A stretch of DNA of 64,000 nucleotides from JAYFQE01 sp034927345 (GCA_034927345.1 JAYFQE010000009.1:106328-170327), one strand, 5' to 3'; positions 7,840 through 16,874 are shown, numbered from the stretch's first letter. The notes: a model not told the origin generated them from the letters alone. Numbers and translations: made by a program.

Positions 7840-9219
7840 ATGAAGAAACCAAATCTTCTATTTTTCGGTATTGACAGCCTGAGAGCGGATCATATGAGCC
7901 TTTATGGCTATTCCCGCCTGACGACCCCGAATATCGACCGTTATCTGAACGATGGCGGCATTGTTTTTGATCATTGCTTCAGTCCGAGCATTCCGACCAC
8001 GCCGGGTTATTCGTCCATGTTGACCGGTATGGATTGTTTTAATACCAATGTTGTGGCGCTTCGCCATGAAGGCAAGATCGCCGATGGCGTTAAATCTCTG
8101 GCCGAAGTGCTGAGAGAAAAGGACTATAACACGACTTGCATCGGTTTTACAGGCAATCCGGCAGCTCAGGGCTTCGACCGTTATCTGGATTATGAAGGCT
8201 GGAATGCCAGTCCCGATGGCCGCGCTCATAAAGCAGAGAACCTAAATGTCGTCGCTTCGTCCGAGATGGAGCGCCTGGCGGGTGAGGACAAGCCGTTTTT
8301 CCTGTTCCTCCGCCACATGGATCCCCATTCGCCTTATCTGCCGCCCGAGCCTTTTCACAAAATGTTCTACCAAAAAAATGAACTGGATCCGAATAATCAT
8401 TCTTTGGAACCGGTGTATGCTTTTAAGCCGTTTTGCGATTATTTTTACAGCTGGTTCCCGGACGGCTGCACAGACAAGGATTATATCATCGCGCAATATG
8501 ACGCGGAAATCGCCTATATGGACAACTGTATCCAAACTTTGCTGGAAAAGCTCGACACGCTGGGCTTGAAAGAAAATACGATCGTGGTCTTCACGTCGGA
8601 TCACGGCGAGACGCTTTATGATCATGACTGCTATTTCGATCATCATGGTATGTACGAGTGCACCCTGACGGTTCCTTTTGCCATTCGCTACGAGGGTAAA
8701 ACCAAATCGATGCGTATGACGGACATCTGCCAGGTCAAGGATGTCATGCCGACGCTTCTTGACATGATGGGCATAAAAACGAAGATCCGCTTCGACGGCC
8801 GCAATTTGATGAAACAGGTGCGCGGCGAGCCTTTGGCGCAGGAAAGCGAAATGTACATCACGGAATGCACCTGGATGCGCAAGCATGGCTGGCGGACACC
8901 GCAATGGAAATTGATGGTCGCCCTGGAGCCGGATTTCCATTATAAACCGGAAGTCGAGCTGTACGATCTGCTTAATGATCCGCAGGAATTGCACAACGTA
9001 GCCGAAGAGAATCCGGAAACCGTCGCTTATCTGCGGGAGCGGATGCTGGCGCACATAGCCGGCCGCACGGCCGCCACAGGCCGGGAAAATCCGATGGACA
9101 CCAATTTGAACTGGCATGGCATGGGCTGCGGTCCTTTTAAGACATCCGATCAGGCATACAACACCATGCATATCGGTGATCCGGCCGCGGCGCGACGCCT
9201 GCAAGCTAAAGGTAAATAA
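7840..9219 (+). CDS. Sulfatase/alkaline-phosphatase-superfamily hydrolase with Thr at the nucleophile position
   Basis: The 459-residue protein has the fold of type I sulfatases and related phosphodiesterases. The metal-binding start GIDSLRADH lies at residues 10-18, HMDPHSPY is in the middle, and TSDHGE is the C-terminal metal motif. Where true sulfatases have C/S-x-P/A-x-R before LLTG, this one has T53-T54-P55-G56-Y57 before SSMLTG. The nucleophile position is Thr, as in LtaS and phosphoethanolamine transferases, and the Arg is Tyr. It cannot form formylglycine in the known way. It may be a phospho- or sulfo-ester hydrolase using Thr directly. No signal peptide or membrane anchor, so it works in the cytoplasm. 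It lies 16 bases after the second TIM barrel. Confidence 0.75.
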   Translation: MKKPNLLFFGIDSLRADHMSLYGYSRLTTPNIDRYLNDGGIVFDHCFSPSIPTTPGYSSMLTGMDCFNTNVVALRHEGKIADGVKSLAEVLREKDYNTTCIGFTGNPAAQGFDRYLDYEGWNASPDGRAHKAENLNVVASSEMERLAGEDKPFFLFLRHMDPHSPYLPPEPFHKMFYQKNELDPNNHSLEPVYAFKPFCDYFYSWFPDGCTDKDYIIAQYDAEIAYMDNCIQTLLEKLDTLGLKENTIVVFTSDHGETLYDHDCYFDHHGMYECTLTVPFAIRYEGKTKSMRMTDICQVKDVMPTLLDMMGIKTKIRFDGRNLMKQVRGEPLAQESEMYITECTWMRKHGWRTPQWKLMVALEPDFHYKPEVELYDLLNDPQELHNVAEENPETVAYLRERMLAHIAGRTAATGRENPMDTNLNWHGMGCGPFKTSDQAYNTMHIGDPAAARRLQAKGK

Positions 9220-9258
9220 CAAATACTACGGCTTTTTCAGCTGTCTGGAGGCAATAAA

Positions 9259-10269
9259 ATGCTCAGGGTTTGTGTGATCGGCCTTGGACCGATCGGGAAT
9301 ACGCATGCAACGGTTTATCAATCGCTGCCGGAAGTGGAGCTGGCCGGTGTCTGCGACCGGCAGGAAGACCGGGCCCGCAAGGCAGGCGAACGTTTCGGAG
9401 TTGCCTGGTATCTCGACGCCCAAACGATGCTTGATGAACTCAAGCCGGATCTGGTCAGCGTGGCAACCGGAGGGTTCGAATATTCCAGCGATCATTATGA
9501 ACCGACCTTGCAGGCGCTGCATGCCGGCGCCCACGTCCTTTGCGAGAAGCCGATCTGCAACGATCTGGCCAAAGCGGAGGAAATGGTGCGTACGGCGAAG
9601 GAGCTGGACCGCTGTTTTGCACTTGATTTCAACCATCGCTTTACCCCGGCCGCGCGCACGGCCAAAGAGTGGCAGCGCGAAGGCCGTCTGGGCGAACTGC
9701 TTTTCCTGAATATGAACCTGTGGATCGGCCGGTTTGGCGAATTCGACACGGAGTTTTACCATTTGAAGGCTTTAAATCCGCACAGCGTGGATTTCGTCCG
9801 CCATTTCGGCGGCGATATCGAGGAAGTGCAGTGTTTTGCCATGAAAGCTGCCGGGCGGGATATCTATTCTACGCAATCGATGAACTTGCGTTTCGCTTGC
9901 GGAGCGGTCGGCCATATCACCAGTTCATACGATATCAGGCGCGGCCACCCTATGGAACGCTGCGAGGTTGCCGGAACAGAAGGCCGCCTGCTGGTGGAAG
10001 ACATGTGGCGCGAGGCAACGCTCTATCCGGCGGATTCATGGGTCAAGCAGGTTTATACCAATCCGGTTTTCGGCGGTTACGGGCAATTTTTTGACACGTT
10101 TGCCGAACGGATCGCCACATTTGTCCGGGAAGTCGCAGCCGGCGTGAAGCCGGCCGATATTGACGGCAGCGGCCGCGACGGCCTGGAAGCCAGCCGGGTG
10201 ATCCATGCGGCGATCGAATCGATCAAACGCGGCGGCCAGCCGGTCGCCGTGGCTGAGATCATCCGATAG
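9259..10269 (+). CDS. Gfo/Idh/MocA-family oxidoreductase (1)
   Basis: A 336-residue NAD(P)-dependent sugar dehydrogenase. The N-terminal Rossmann fold has GLGPIGNTH at residues 7-15, and the family signature CEKPIC lies near residue 95. The C-terminal alpha/beta domain follows, with an H-x-x-D-type active-site stretch around NPHSVDFVRHFGGD. Such enzymes oxidise or reduce a hydroxyl of a sugar, inositol or glycoside, giving keto-sugars. A GGAGG site precedes the ATG. A second, clearly related copy lies downstream beyond the AraC gene. Two such dehydrogenases plus two TIM-barrel isomerases suggest an oxidation-isomerisation-reduction scheme. Substrate not determinable. Confidence 0.85.
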   Translation: MLRVCVIGLGPIGNTHATVYQSLPEVELAGVCDRQEDRARKAGERFGVAWYLDAQTMLDELKPDLVSVATGGFEYSSDHYEPTLQALHAGAHVLCEKPICNDLAKAEEMVRTAKELDRCFALDFNHRFTPAARTAKEWQREGRLGELLFLNMNLWIGRFGEFDTEFYHLKALNPHSVDFVRHFGGDIEEVQCFAMKAAGRDIYSTQSMNLRFACGAVGHITSSYDIRRGHPMERCEVAGTEGRLLVEDMWREATLYPADSWVKQVYTNPVFGGYGQFFDTFAERIATFVREVAAGVKPADIDGSGRDGLEASRVIHAAIESIKRGGQPVAVAEIIR

Positions 10270-10323
10270 GCGGCGCAGGGTCCAGCAGCCGGATCATCCG
10301 GCAGACAGGGGGATTCAAACATC

Positions 10324-11181
10324 ATGAATGCGAATATGACGCTGGCGTCAGATTATTTTGATGCGGACGAATTCCCGCTGCAGGTGATCAAGAATGAACA
10401 TCACGGCACAACCAATCTGCATCGCCACGAGTTTTTCGAGCTGGTTTTTATCGACCACGGCGTAGCGCTGCACAGCCATGAAGGGAAAACCCAGATTTTA
10501 ACGGCCGGCGATGTGTTTATTATCTTTCCGGGTGAAGTGCACAGCTACATCAGCGCTAATAATACCGGGCTTTATAATTGCCTTTTCATGGCCGAGGCGT
10601 TTGCCGGGCTGGAAAAAGAGCTGGAATCGGTGCATGAACTGGACTGGCTTGTCAACCGGCAGCCGCGGACTGTTTTCGAACGGGTGCATGCCGGCTTGAC
10701 GGAACGGCAGGAATTGGTTCTGGTTCTGGAGCAAATTATCTGGGAAAAACTCAATCGGCCTATCGGCTGGGCTTTGAAGCTTAAATCTTTGCTGTTGTCG
10801 GTTTTTGTGATATACGCGCGTCTGTGCAGTAAACGCCAACTGAGCAACAGCGAGGTCAACGCAAATTTTCGCCAGATCATCAAAGCGGTTACCTTTATCG
10901 AACAGCATTACAATCAGGAAGTAGCTGTCGACGATATGGCGCGCGAGGCCGGCTTGTCCGTCGGTTATCTGTCGCGTCAGTTCAAGAACTATCTGGGAAC
11001 TTCGCCGTCGGAATATGCGCGGAATTTCCGCATTGCCAAAGCGGCCGAGATGTTGCGGATGAATGACAAGTCGGTCGCCGACGTGGCGCGGGAATTGGGC
11101 TTTGGCGACATCGCGCTGTTTTCCCGGCAGTTCCGTCAGGTGACCGGCGTTTCACCGACCGGTTTCCGAAAAAACCAATAA
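10324..11181 (+). CDS. AraC-family transcriptional regulator
   Basis: The 285-residue protein has an N-terminal cupin ligand-binding domain (HRHEFFELVFID, then GDVFIIFPGEVHSY) and a C-terminal pair of helix-turn-helix motifs (VDDMAREAGLSVGYLSRQFK and VADVARELGFGDIALFSRQF) ending in VTGVSPTGFRK. Such proteins usually activate transcription when a sugar binds. It lies inside the operon between the two Gfo/Idh genes, with AGGGGG before the ATG. It is the only regulator in this block and probably responds to its substrate or an intermediate, acting at the weak -35 promoter near 6060-6089. Confidence 0.88.
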   Translation: MNANMTLASDYFDADEFPLQVIKNEHHGTTNLHRHEFFELVFIDHGVALHSHEGKTQILTAGDVFIIFPGEVHSYISANNTGLYNCLFMAEAFAGLEKELESVHELDWLVNRQPRTVFERVHAGLTERQELVLVLEQIIWEKLNRPIGWALKLKSLLLSVFVIYARLCSKRQLSNSEVNANFRQIIKAVTFIEQHYNQEVAVDDMAREAGLSVGYLSRQFKNYLGTSPSEYARNFRIAKAAEMLRMNDKSVADVARELGFGDIALFSRQFRQVTGVSPTGFRKNQ

Positions 11182-11278
11182 GGACGCGCTTCGTGAAACG
11201 GCTGCTTTTCTGCAGAAAGAAAGTCAACAAAAATCAAAATGATCTTGACAGAGATCAATGAATCAGGAGGATAAGGAA

Positions 11279-12382
11279 ATGGCATTAAAAATCGGTCTGG
11301 TCGGCATGGGCGGCATAGGGAATACGCATGCCGACGTATACAGCAAGGATGACCTGGCGAATCTGGTAGCCGTCTGCGATGTCAAGCAGGACCGCGCCGA
11401 TGCGGCTGCTGAAAAATACGGCGTGCCGGCATATTATTCGCTGCAGGATATGCTGAAGGCAAAGCCGGAACTGGATATCGTCGATGTGACGACATCCGGC
11501 TATGAAAACGGCAGCTGGCACTATGTGCCGGCGATGGAGGCATTGGCGGCCGGCAAGCATGTCCTTTGTGAAAAGCCGATTTCCAACGATGTCCGCGAAG
11601 CCCGGGAAATGGTGCGTTTTGCCGCCAGTCAAAACCGTTATCTGGGCTGCAACCTGAACCATTTTTTCACCAAGCCGGCCTCGCGCGGCGAACAACTCAT
11701 TGCCGACGGTAAGATTGGCGAACCGGTTTATATTATTCATAAAATGGGCTTCAACGGCGGCGAAGCAGGCTACGGCGGCGTGGGCTCCCTGCGCTGGCAG
11801 CGTCCTTATTCGCACCTGAAAGCCTTTCTGGCGCATCCTTTCTCGGTCATGCGTCATTTCGGCGGCGATATCACTCATATCCAGGCTTATCTGAACAAAC
11901 CCGGCGTCCGCAAGACGGCCGATGACCTGATGTATTCGATCAACAGCATTCATGTCCGTTTTGAAAACGGCAGCACCGGCTATCTCCTGTCCCAGCGCGG
12001 CGACGCCATGTTCGGCCTGGGCGGCTGGTGGAGCTTTGAGATGGCCGGCACCAAAGGCACTTTTGTTATCGAAAATTGTGTGGAGAAGCTTTATTACTGG
12101 GACGCGGAAGCGCCCAAGAGTTCGATGGCCACTCCGGAACCTAACGAGGTGCTCGATACCGGCATAACCGATTTCGGCGCGACATTCCCGGCCCGCATCC
12201 ACGCGTATCTGGAAGATGTGACCAATCAAGTGCCGCTTGAGCTGCTGCGCGCTTCAGGCCGCGACGCTCTGGCAACGCTGGAATACACCTTCGCCGCGAT
12301 CCGTTCCTTTGAGGAGGGCGGAACGGTAGTCCGTCCGGAACCGCTGCCCAATCTGCATGGAGACATCTATAAACCGATTTAA
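11279..12382 (+). CDS. Gfo/Idh/MocA-family oxidoreductase (2)
   Basis: A 367-residue NAD(P)-dependent dehydrogenase related to the one at 9259. It has GLVGMGGIGNTHADVY at the nucleotide site and CEKPISND near residue 98. The C-terminal domain has a Gly-rich insertion (FNGGEAGYGGVG) that the first copy lacks, so the two should differ in substrate. The ATG at 11279 follows AGGAGG at 11266-11271; an in-frame ATG seven codons upstream contains that site within its own reading frame and is rejected. Cytoplasmic. The sulfatase follows five bases after the stop, implying coordinated translation. Confidence 0.85.
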   Translation: MALKIGLVGMGGIGNTHADVYSKDDLANLVAVCDVKQDRADAAAEKYGVPAYYSLQDMLKAKPELDIVDVTTSGYENGSWHYVPAMEALAAGKHVLCEKPISNDVREAREMVRFAASQNRYLGCNLNHFFTKPASRGEQLIADGKIGEPVYIIHKMGFNGGEAGYGGVGSLRWQRPYSHLKAFLAHPFSVMRHFGGDITHIQAYLNKPGVRKTADDLMYSINSIHVRFENGSTGYLLSQRGDAMFGLGGWWSFEMAGTKGTFVIENCVEKLYYWDAEAPKSSMATPEPNEVLDTGITDFGATFPARIHAYLEDVTNQVPLELLRASGRDALATLEYTFAAIRSFEEGGTVVRPEPLPNLHGDIYKPI

Positions 12383-12387
12383 GGAAA

Positions 12388-13785
12388 ATGATGACGATGA
12401 AGGCCAGAACCCCCAACTTTTTACTGTTGGTCGCCGATCAGCACCGCTGGGATTGTGTCGGCGCAGCCGGCCGTTTATCCATTCGAACCCCCAATCTCGA
12501 CCGATTGGCAGCGGACGGCGCTTTTTTCGAACAGGCTTATACGCCGATTCCCGTTTGCGCGCCGGCCCGGCAGGCTTTGCTGTCCGGGCTGGCGCCGGAC
12601 GAATTGGGAGCCCTGTGGAACCCGGATTTTTTACCGACGCCGACGCTGGCGCCGGATGACGGCTTTTATACGGCGGTATTAGCGCAGGCCGGCTATTGCT
12701 GTTCTCTGGTCGGTAAATGGAATACGTCGCTGACCCATCAGCCTGCCGATTTCGGATTTACGCATCATATCGATTATAGCGGATACAACAGCTTGCTTAA
12801 GGAAAAATACCCGGACTTGACTTATCGGAACGGCTGGTTCGGCGAACCGAGTCCGGTTGCGCTCGAGGACAGCAAGACTCACTGGGCGGCGCGTGAGGCT
12901 TGCAGCCTGATTGAGGCAAGCAGCCGGCGCAGCGAACCCTGGCTGGTCCGCGTTGACTTTTCCGATCCGCATCTGCCATGCCATCCTTCTGAACCGTTTG
13001 CTTCCTCTGTTGATCCGGATGGCTTGGAACCCTGGGACAGCTTCGGCGATACACTGGACCATAAACCGTATATTCAGCGCCAGCAGATTATCAACTGGCA
13101 TTTGGAAGGACGGTCCTGGGCCGACTGGCGGTCAACGGTCGCCTGCTACTATGCCATGGTCGGCCAGATTGACGACGCGGTCGGCCTGATGCTCAATAAA
13201 TTGGATGAACTCGGCCTGCGGCAGGATACGGTCGTCATCTATACGACCGATCACGGCGACCTGTGCGGCGGCCATGGCATGCTGGACAAGCATTATGTCC
13301 TGTATGACGATGTAACCCGGGTCCCTTTGATTATACGCTGGCCGGCGCAGATCGCGGCCGGGCAGCGCATCCCCGAATATGTTTCCAGCTGCCTGGATAT
13401 CGGAGCGACAATCGGCTCCCTGAGCGGGCTGCCGGATGTAAAACCGGGGCATGGCCGATCCCTGGCCCCTCTGCTGCAAGGGACGCGGCAGCCGGAACGC
13501 GATTTCGCCGTATGCTCCGGCAACGGCCAGCAATTTGGCCTTTATACCCAACGCAGCATCCGCACCGCGGAATGGCTGTATGTCTGGAACCTGACCGATC
13601 ATGACGAATTATACGATGTCGGCAAGGATCCCGGCCAGAAAATCAACCGGGCTGATCGACCAGAACTTCAGGATGTGATCCATAGCTTGCGCCGCCGGCT
13701 GCACGCCGAATTGATCCGCCGCGGCGACCCCTTTGCCCGAAGCGGCTGGCTGGAAGGCCAACTGCTGGAAAATAGAAAAATTTGA
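12388..13785 (+). CDS. Type I (formylglycine) sulfatase, Cys type, cytoplasmic
   Basis: The 465-residue protein is a sulfatase of the choline-sulfatase/N-sulfoglucosamine-sulfohydrolase broad class (COG3119 type). The N-terminal metal motif is VADQHRWD, and C57-A-P-A-R61 is a proper C-x-P/A-x-R site in which the Cys must be converted to formylglycine. TTDHGDLCGGHG and KHYVLYDDVTRVP provide the second metal and sulfate-binding elements. It should hydrolyse a sulfate ester or sulfamate. There is no signal peptide, which is unusual because most characterised saccharide sulfatases are exported. Activation needs a formylglycine-generating enzyme or anaerobic radical-SAM maturase; none lies in the window. 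The gene runs into the binding-protein gene with almost no gap. Confidence 0.88.
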   Translation: MMTMKARTPNFLLLVADQHRWDCVGAAGRLSIRTPNLDRLAADGAFFEQAYTPIPVCAPARQALLSGLAPDELGALWNPDFLPTPTLAPDDGFYTAVLAQAGYCCSLVGKWNTSLTHQPADFGFTHHIDYSGYNSLLKEKYPDLTYRNGWFGEPSPVALEDSKTHWAAREACSLIEASSRRSEPWLVRVDFSDPHLPCHPSEPFASSVDPDGLEPWDSFGDTLDHKPYIQRQQIINWHLEGRSWADWRSTVACYYAMVGQIDDAVGLMLNKLDELGLRQDTVVIYTTDHGDLCGGHGMLDKHYVLYDDVTRVPLIIRWPAQIAAGQRIPEYVSSCLDIGATIGSLSGLPDVKPGHGRSLAPLLQGTRQPERDFAVCSGNGQQFGLYTQRSIRTAEWLYVWNLTDHDELYDVGKDPGQKINRADRPELQDVIHSLRRRLHAELIRRGDPFARSGWLEGQLLENRKI

Positions 13786-13796
13786 GGAGAACAGGT

Positions 13797-15053
13797 ATGA
13801 AAAAAGCACTCATTATCTTCATGGTCCTGATCATGGCGATGACCGGCCTGGCTTCAGGATGTCAAACCGGCGCGGCAAATTCCGGCAGTCCTGTGACGCT
13901 GAAATTCGTCCGCATCGGCAATGATGAAGCAGAAGCCAATTACTGGAAACGGCTGATTACGGATTTCAATGCTAAAAATTCCGGAATTGTCGTCGAGTAT
14001 GACGACGCGGCCATCGGCGAAGCCATGGAAACCAAGCTGAATTCTATGTTCAGCGCCGGCATGGGTCCGGATATTATCGGCCATGGCATCATGTCGGTAG
14101 CGGCCCGCGCCGAAGCGAAAAATTACCAGCCCATCACCAAGTATTTCAACGAATGGGAAGGAAAAGACGACTTGATGGCCAGCGTATTGGCCAATGGAAC
14201 CTATAAAGGCGAAATTTACGGCCTGGCCTATTCAACGACGCCGTTTGTCTTTGCTTATCGGAAGGATTTGTTCACGGCGGCGGGGCTGGATCCGGAAAAT
14301 CCGCCGGCAACCTGGGACGAATTGAAATCGGACGCCCTGAAATTGACCGTCAAGGACAGCTCCGGCCAGATCACGCAATCAGGTTTTGCCTTCCCTAAAT
14401 CAGCCGGCAATTTTGTCGAGTTTGACACGCTGGTTTTTGGCAATGGCGGCTTATTCTATGACAATGACGGAAATCCGACGCTGAATACGGCCGATAAGGT
14501 TGAAACCCTGGATTTTCTGGCCAGTTTCGTCAATGATGTCGGCATTCCCTACAACAGCAACGAAACCAACCCTTTTGTCGCCGGTACGGCGGCCATGACC
14601 CTGATCAACAACGTCGCGCTGACGCCGATGCTGAAGAACGCCGATTATCAAGGCAAAATCGGCATAGCCCTGCCGCCGTCCAACAAGGAACCCGCTACTT
14701 TCTGCGGCTGCAACATGCTGTTTATCGGCGGCGACTGCAAGAACGCGGACCAGGCCTTTAAATTCATCGCTTTTGCGCTGACCAAAGAAGAAGTGCTGAC
14801 CCGGGCGAAAGAACTGAATATCCCGGTTACCCGCCAATCGCAGGTCGACGCTTTTGTCGCGTTGGATCCGATGAATAAAATCCGCTCCGAATGCGTAGCC
14901 AAAGGCATCGGCATGCCCCGAACCACTTGGGCCGCTTCCTTCCAGAAGGTCAGAAATGATCTGGTGCAGCAAGTCCTTTATTCGAAAAAACCAGCCGCGG
15001 AAGCTTTGGCCGCCGCACAGCAGACTTTAGAAAAAGAGATCGCAGCAGATTAA
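13797..15053 (+). CDS. ABC transporter sugar-binding lipoprotein (family 1)
   Basis: A 418-residue extracellular solute-binding protein. The signal peptide has a lipobox, LASGC, giving a lipid-anchored Cys22. The mature part has the family 1 pattern (FVRIGNDEAEANYWKRLITDF, GLAYSTTPFVFAYRKDLF, PATWDELK). This family binds mono- or oligosaccharides. The ATG at 13797 follows GAGGAGAAC; an in-frame upstream start overlapping the sulfatase end is less likely. It ends at the start of the first permease gene. Coding in one unit with the two sulfatase-fold enzymes suggests its ligand is their substrate, for example a sulfated saccharide. Confidence 0.88.
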   Translation: MKKALIIFMVLIMAMTGLASGCQTGAANSGSPVTLKFVRIGNDEAEANYWKRLITDFNAKNSGIVVEYDDAAIGEAMETKLNSMFSAGMGPDIIGHGIMSVAARAEAKNYQPITKYFNEWEGKDDLMASVLANGTYKGEIYGLAYSTTPFVFAYRKDLFTAAGLDPENPPATWDELKSDALKLTVKDSSGQITQSGFAFPKSAGNFVEFDTLVFGNGGLFYDNDGNPTLNTADKVETLDFLASFVNDVGIPYNSNETNPFVAGTAAMTLINNVALTPMLKNADYQGKIGIALPPSNKEPATFCGCNMLFIGGDCKNADQAFKFIAFALTKEEVLTRAKELNIPVTRQSQVDAFVALDPMNKIRSECVAKGIGMPRTTWAASFQKVRNDLVQQVLYSKKPAAEALAAAQQTLEKEIAAD

Positions 15054-15979
15054 TGATGAAGCCGGGTCAACGGACATCCGCAGAATCTAAAAAGAACCGG
15101 CGCAGGCTGGGCGGCGACGCGCGCGCCGCCTACCTGCTTATTCTGCCTTTTTTTATCTTTTTTACTTGTTTTGTTCTTTATCCTTTATTGCAAAATTTCT
15201 GGTATAGTCTGACCAATTATAATCTGGCTGAGCGTTCTTTCATCGGTCTGGCGAATTACCGCCGGCTGCTGGAAGACGCCAGCTTTTTGCATGCGGTGCG
15301 CAACACCCTGGTCTATGCTTTGTTTTCTATAGCCCCGATGATGTTTTTGGGCTTTATCGCCGCGCTCTGCGTCGATGGCCGCGGCCGGGCGATCGTGGCC
15401 TGCCGGGCTGTATTGATTTTCCCTTATGTGTTGTCGATGGTCTCGGTTTCCATGATTTGGCTCTATATGTTCGAGCCGGCCTCCGGCATCTTTAACAAAA
15501 TCCTTAATTTTTGCGGCCTGCCCGGAAGCGATTGGCTGTTTGATGAGCAATTGGCTTTACCCTGTCTCGTCATGATGAATATCTGGAAGAACATCGGCTA
15601 TGTGATGATGATCGATCTGGCAGCTTTACAGGGCGTGCCGCAGAGCCTGTATGAAGCGGCGCGCGTGGACGGCGCCGGATCGTTCCGGCGTATCCTGCAT
15701 ATTACGCTGCCGGCCATCCGCCCGGTCAGTTACTTTTTACTGGCGACGCTGTCGATCGAGTGTTTCAAGACCTTCGAACAAGTCCGCATCATGACTAACG
15801 GAGGTCCGGTTGACGCGACGACGACGATTACCCATCAGATTTATATGCGGGCTTTTTCCGAGTTTAAGTTAGGTTATGCTTCCGCGATGTCGGTCGTGCT
15901 CTTTTTTATGGTTCTGGTTGTAACCTTGATCAATCTGCGGATCGGCGGCCAATTGGACGATCCGGGAACGGAGTCCTGA
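15053..15979 (+). CDS. ABC sugar transporter permease (MalF type)
   Basis: A 308-residue inner-membrane permease. The EAA loop that docks the ATPase is seen as YEAARVDGAGSFRRILHITLP near residue 200. Six hydrophobic segments are visible, the first at about residues 25-45 (AYLLILPFFIFFTCFVLY). The gene overlaps the binding-protein stop by one base. It forms the importer with the following permease. An ATP-binding subunit is not encoded nearby. Confidence 0.88.
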   Translation: MMKPGQRTSAESKKNRRRLGGDARAAYLLILPFFIFFTCFVLYPLLQNFWYSLTNYNLAERSFIGLANYRRLLEDASFLHAVRNTLVYALFSIAPMMFLGFIAALCVDGRGRAIVACRAVLIFPYVLSMVSVSMIWLYMFEPASGIFNKILNFCGLPGSDWLFDEQLALPCLVMMNIWKNIGYVMMIDLAALQGVPQSLYEAARVDGAGSFRRILHITLPAIRPVSYFLLATLSIECFKTFEQVRIMTNGGPVDATTTITHQIYMRAFSEFKLGYASAMSVVLFFMVLVVTLINLRIGGQLDDPGTES

Positions 15980-15980
15980 C

Positions 15981-16859
15981 ATGCGGCGGCGGGTGTTTCA
16001 ATGGCGGCGTTTGCCGGGTGTCCTGATTCTGGCTGTATTTTTACTGGCAGCCGGATTCCCGTTCCTGGTCATGCTGTCGGTTTCGCTTCAGGATATGGAC
16101 CAGATTTATGCATCGGGCCTGTCATTATGGCCTGATCCCCTGGTTTGGGACAATTACCGCCGGGCGCTGACCGGCGGCAACTGGCCCCGTTATCTGGGCA
16201 ACAGCTTTTTTGTGGCCGGTGTGGCGACGGCGATCAGTCTATTTATCAACGCCATGACCGGCTATGCTTTTGCCAGAATCCGCTTCCCTTACCGCCGGGC
16301 TCTGTTTGTTCTGGTCTTGGCCGGCATGATGATTCCGACCCAGGTGACCCTGGTGCCGCTGTTTATCATGATCCGTCATTTTCCCCTCGCCGGAGGCAAC
16401 AACCTGTTCGGACAGGGCGGCACCGGTCTGGTTGATACGCTGACGGGGTTGATCTTGCCATATGCCGCCGGTTCTTTCGGCGTTTTTATGTGCCGGCAGT
16501 TTTATGTTCTTTTTCCGGCAGAATTGGATGAAGCGGCGAAAATTGACGGCTGCAGCCGGTTCGGCGCCTTCATATCCATTTATTTACCTTTATCGGCGCC
16601 GGTGCTGGGCGCTCTGGCAGTCCTGAAGTTTACCGGCGCCTGGAATGAATATACCTGGCCGCTGGTTATGACAAATACCGGATCGGACCGCATTACAACC
16701 GTTCAGCTGGCCCTGACCCGCTTCCGAAATGAAGGGGAGATATTCTGGAACCAGCTGATGGCGGCGACTCTGACATCGACGCTGGTGATTCTGGCGGTTT
16801 TTTTATCCATGCAGAAATATTTTGTCAGCGGACTACTGGCCGGCAGTATCAAAGAGTAA
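15981..16859 (+). CDS. ABC sugar transporter permease (MalG type)
   Basis: A 292-residue permease partner with the EAA motif as DEAAKIDGCSRFGAFISIYLPLSAP. Typical six membrane spans and an AWNEYTWPL stretch common in MalG-type permeases are present. It starts one base after the previous gene ends and is the last gene of the block, 15 bases before the convergent lplA stop. No clear terminator is visible in that short gap. The missing ATPase is presumably a shared MsmX/UgpC-type protein made elsewhere, as is common in Bacillota. Confidence 0.88.
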   Translation: MRRRVFQWRRLPGVLILAVFLLAAGFPFLVMLSVSLQDMDQIYASGLSLWPDPLVWDNYRRALTGGNWPRYLGNSFFVAGVATAISLFINAMTGYAFARIRFPYRRALFVLVLAGMMIPTQVTLVPLFIMIRHFPLAGGNNLFGQGGTGLVDTLTGLILPYAAGSFGVFMCRQFYVLFPAELDEAAKIDGCSRFGAFISIYLPLSAPVLGALAVLKFTGAWNEYTWPLVMTNTGSDRITTVQLALTRFRNEGEIFWNQLMAATLTSTLVILAVFLSMQKYFVSGLLAGSIKE

Positions 16860-16874
16860 GCGGAACCGCTCTGA

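Noticed and set aside
8242..9222. 326-codon open frame antisense to the Thr-type sulfatase-fold gene
   Set aside because: No ribosome binding site or motif; the plus-strand gene has complete family motifs and fits an operon.
11285..12229. 314-codon open frame antisense to the second Gfo/Idh gene
   Set aside because: Same reasoning; the sense strand encodes an intact dehydrogenase.
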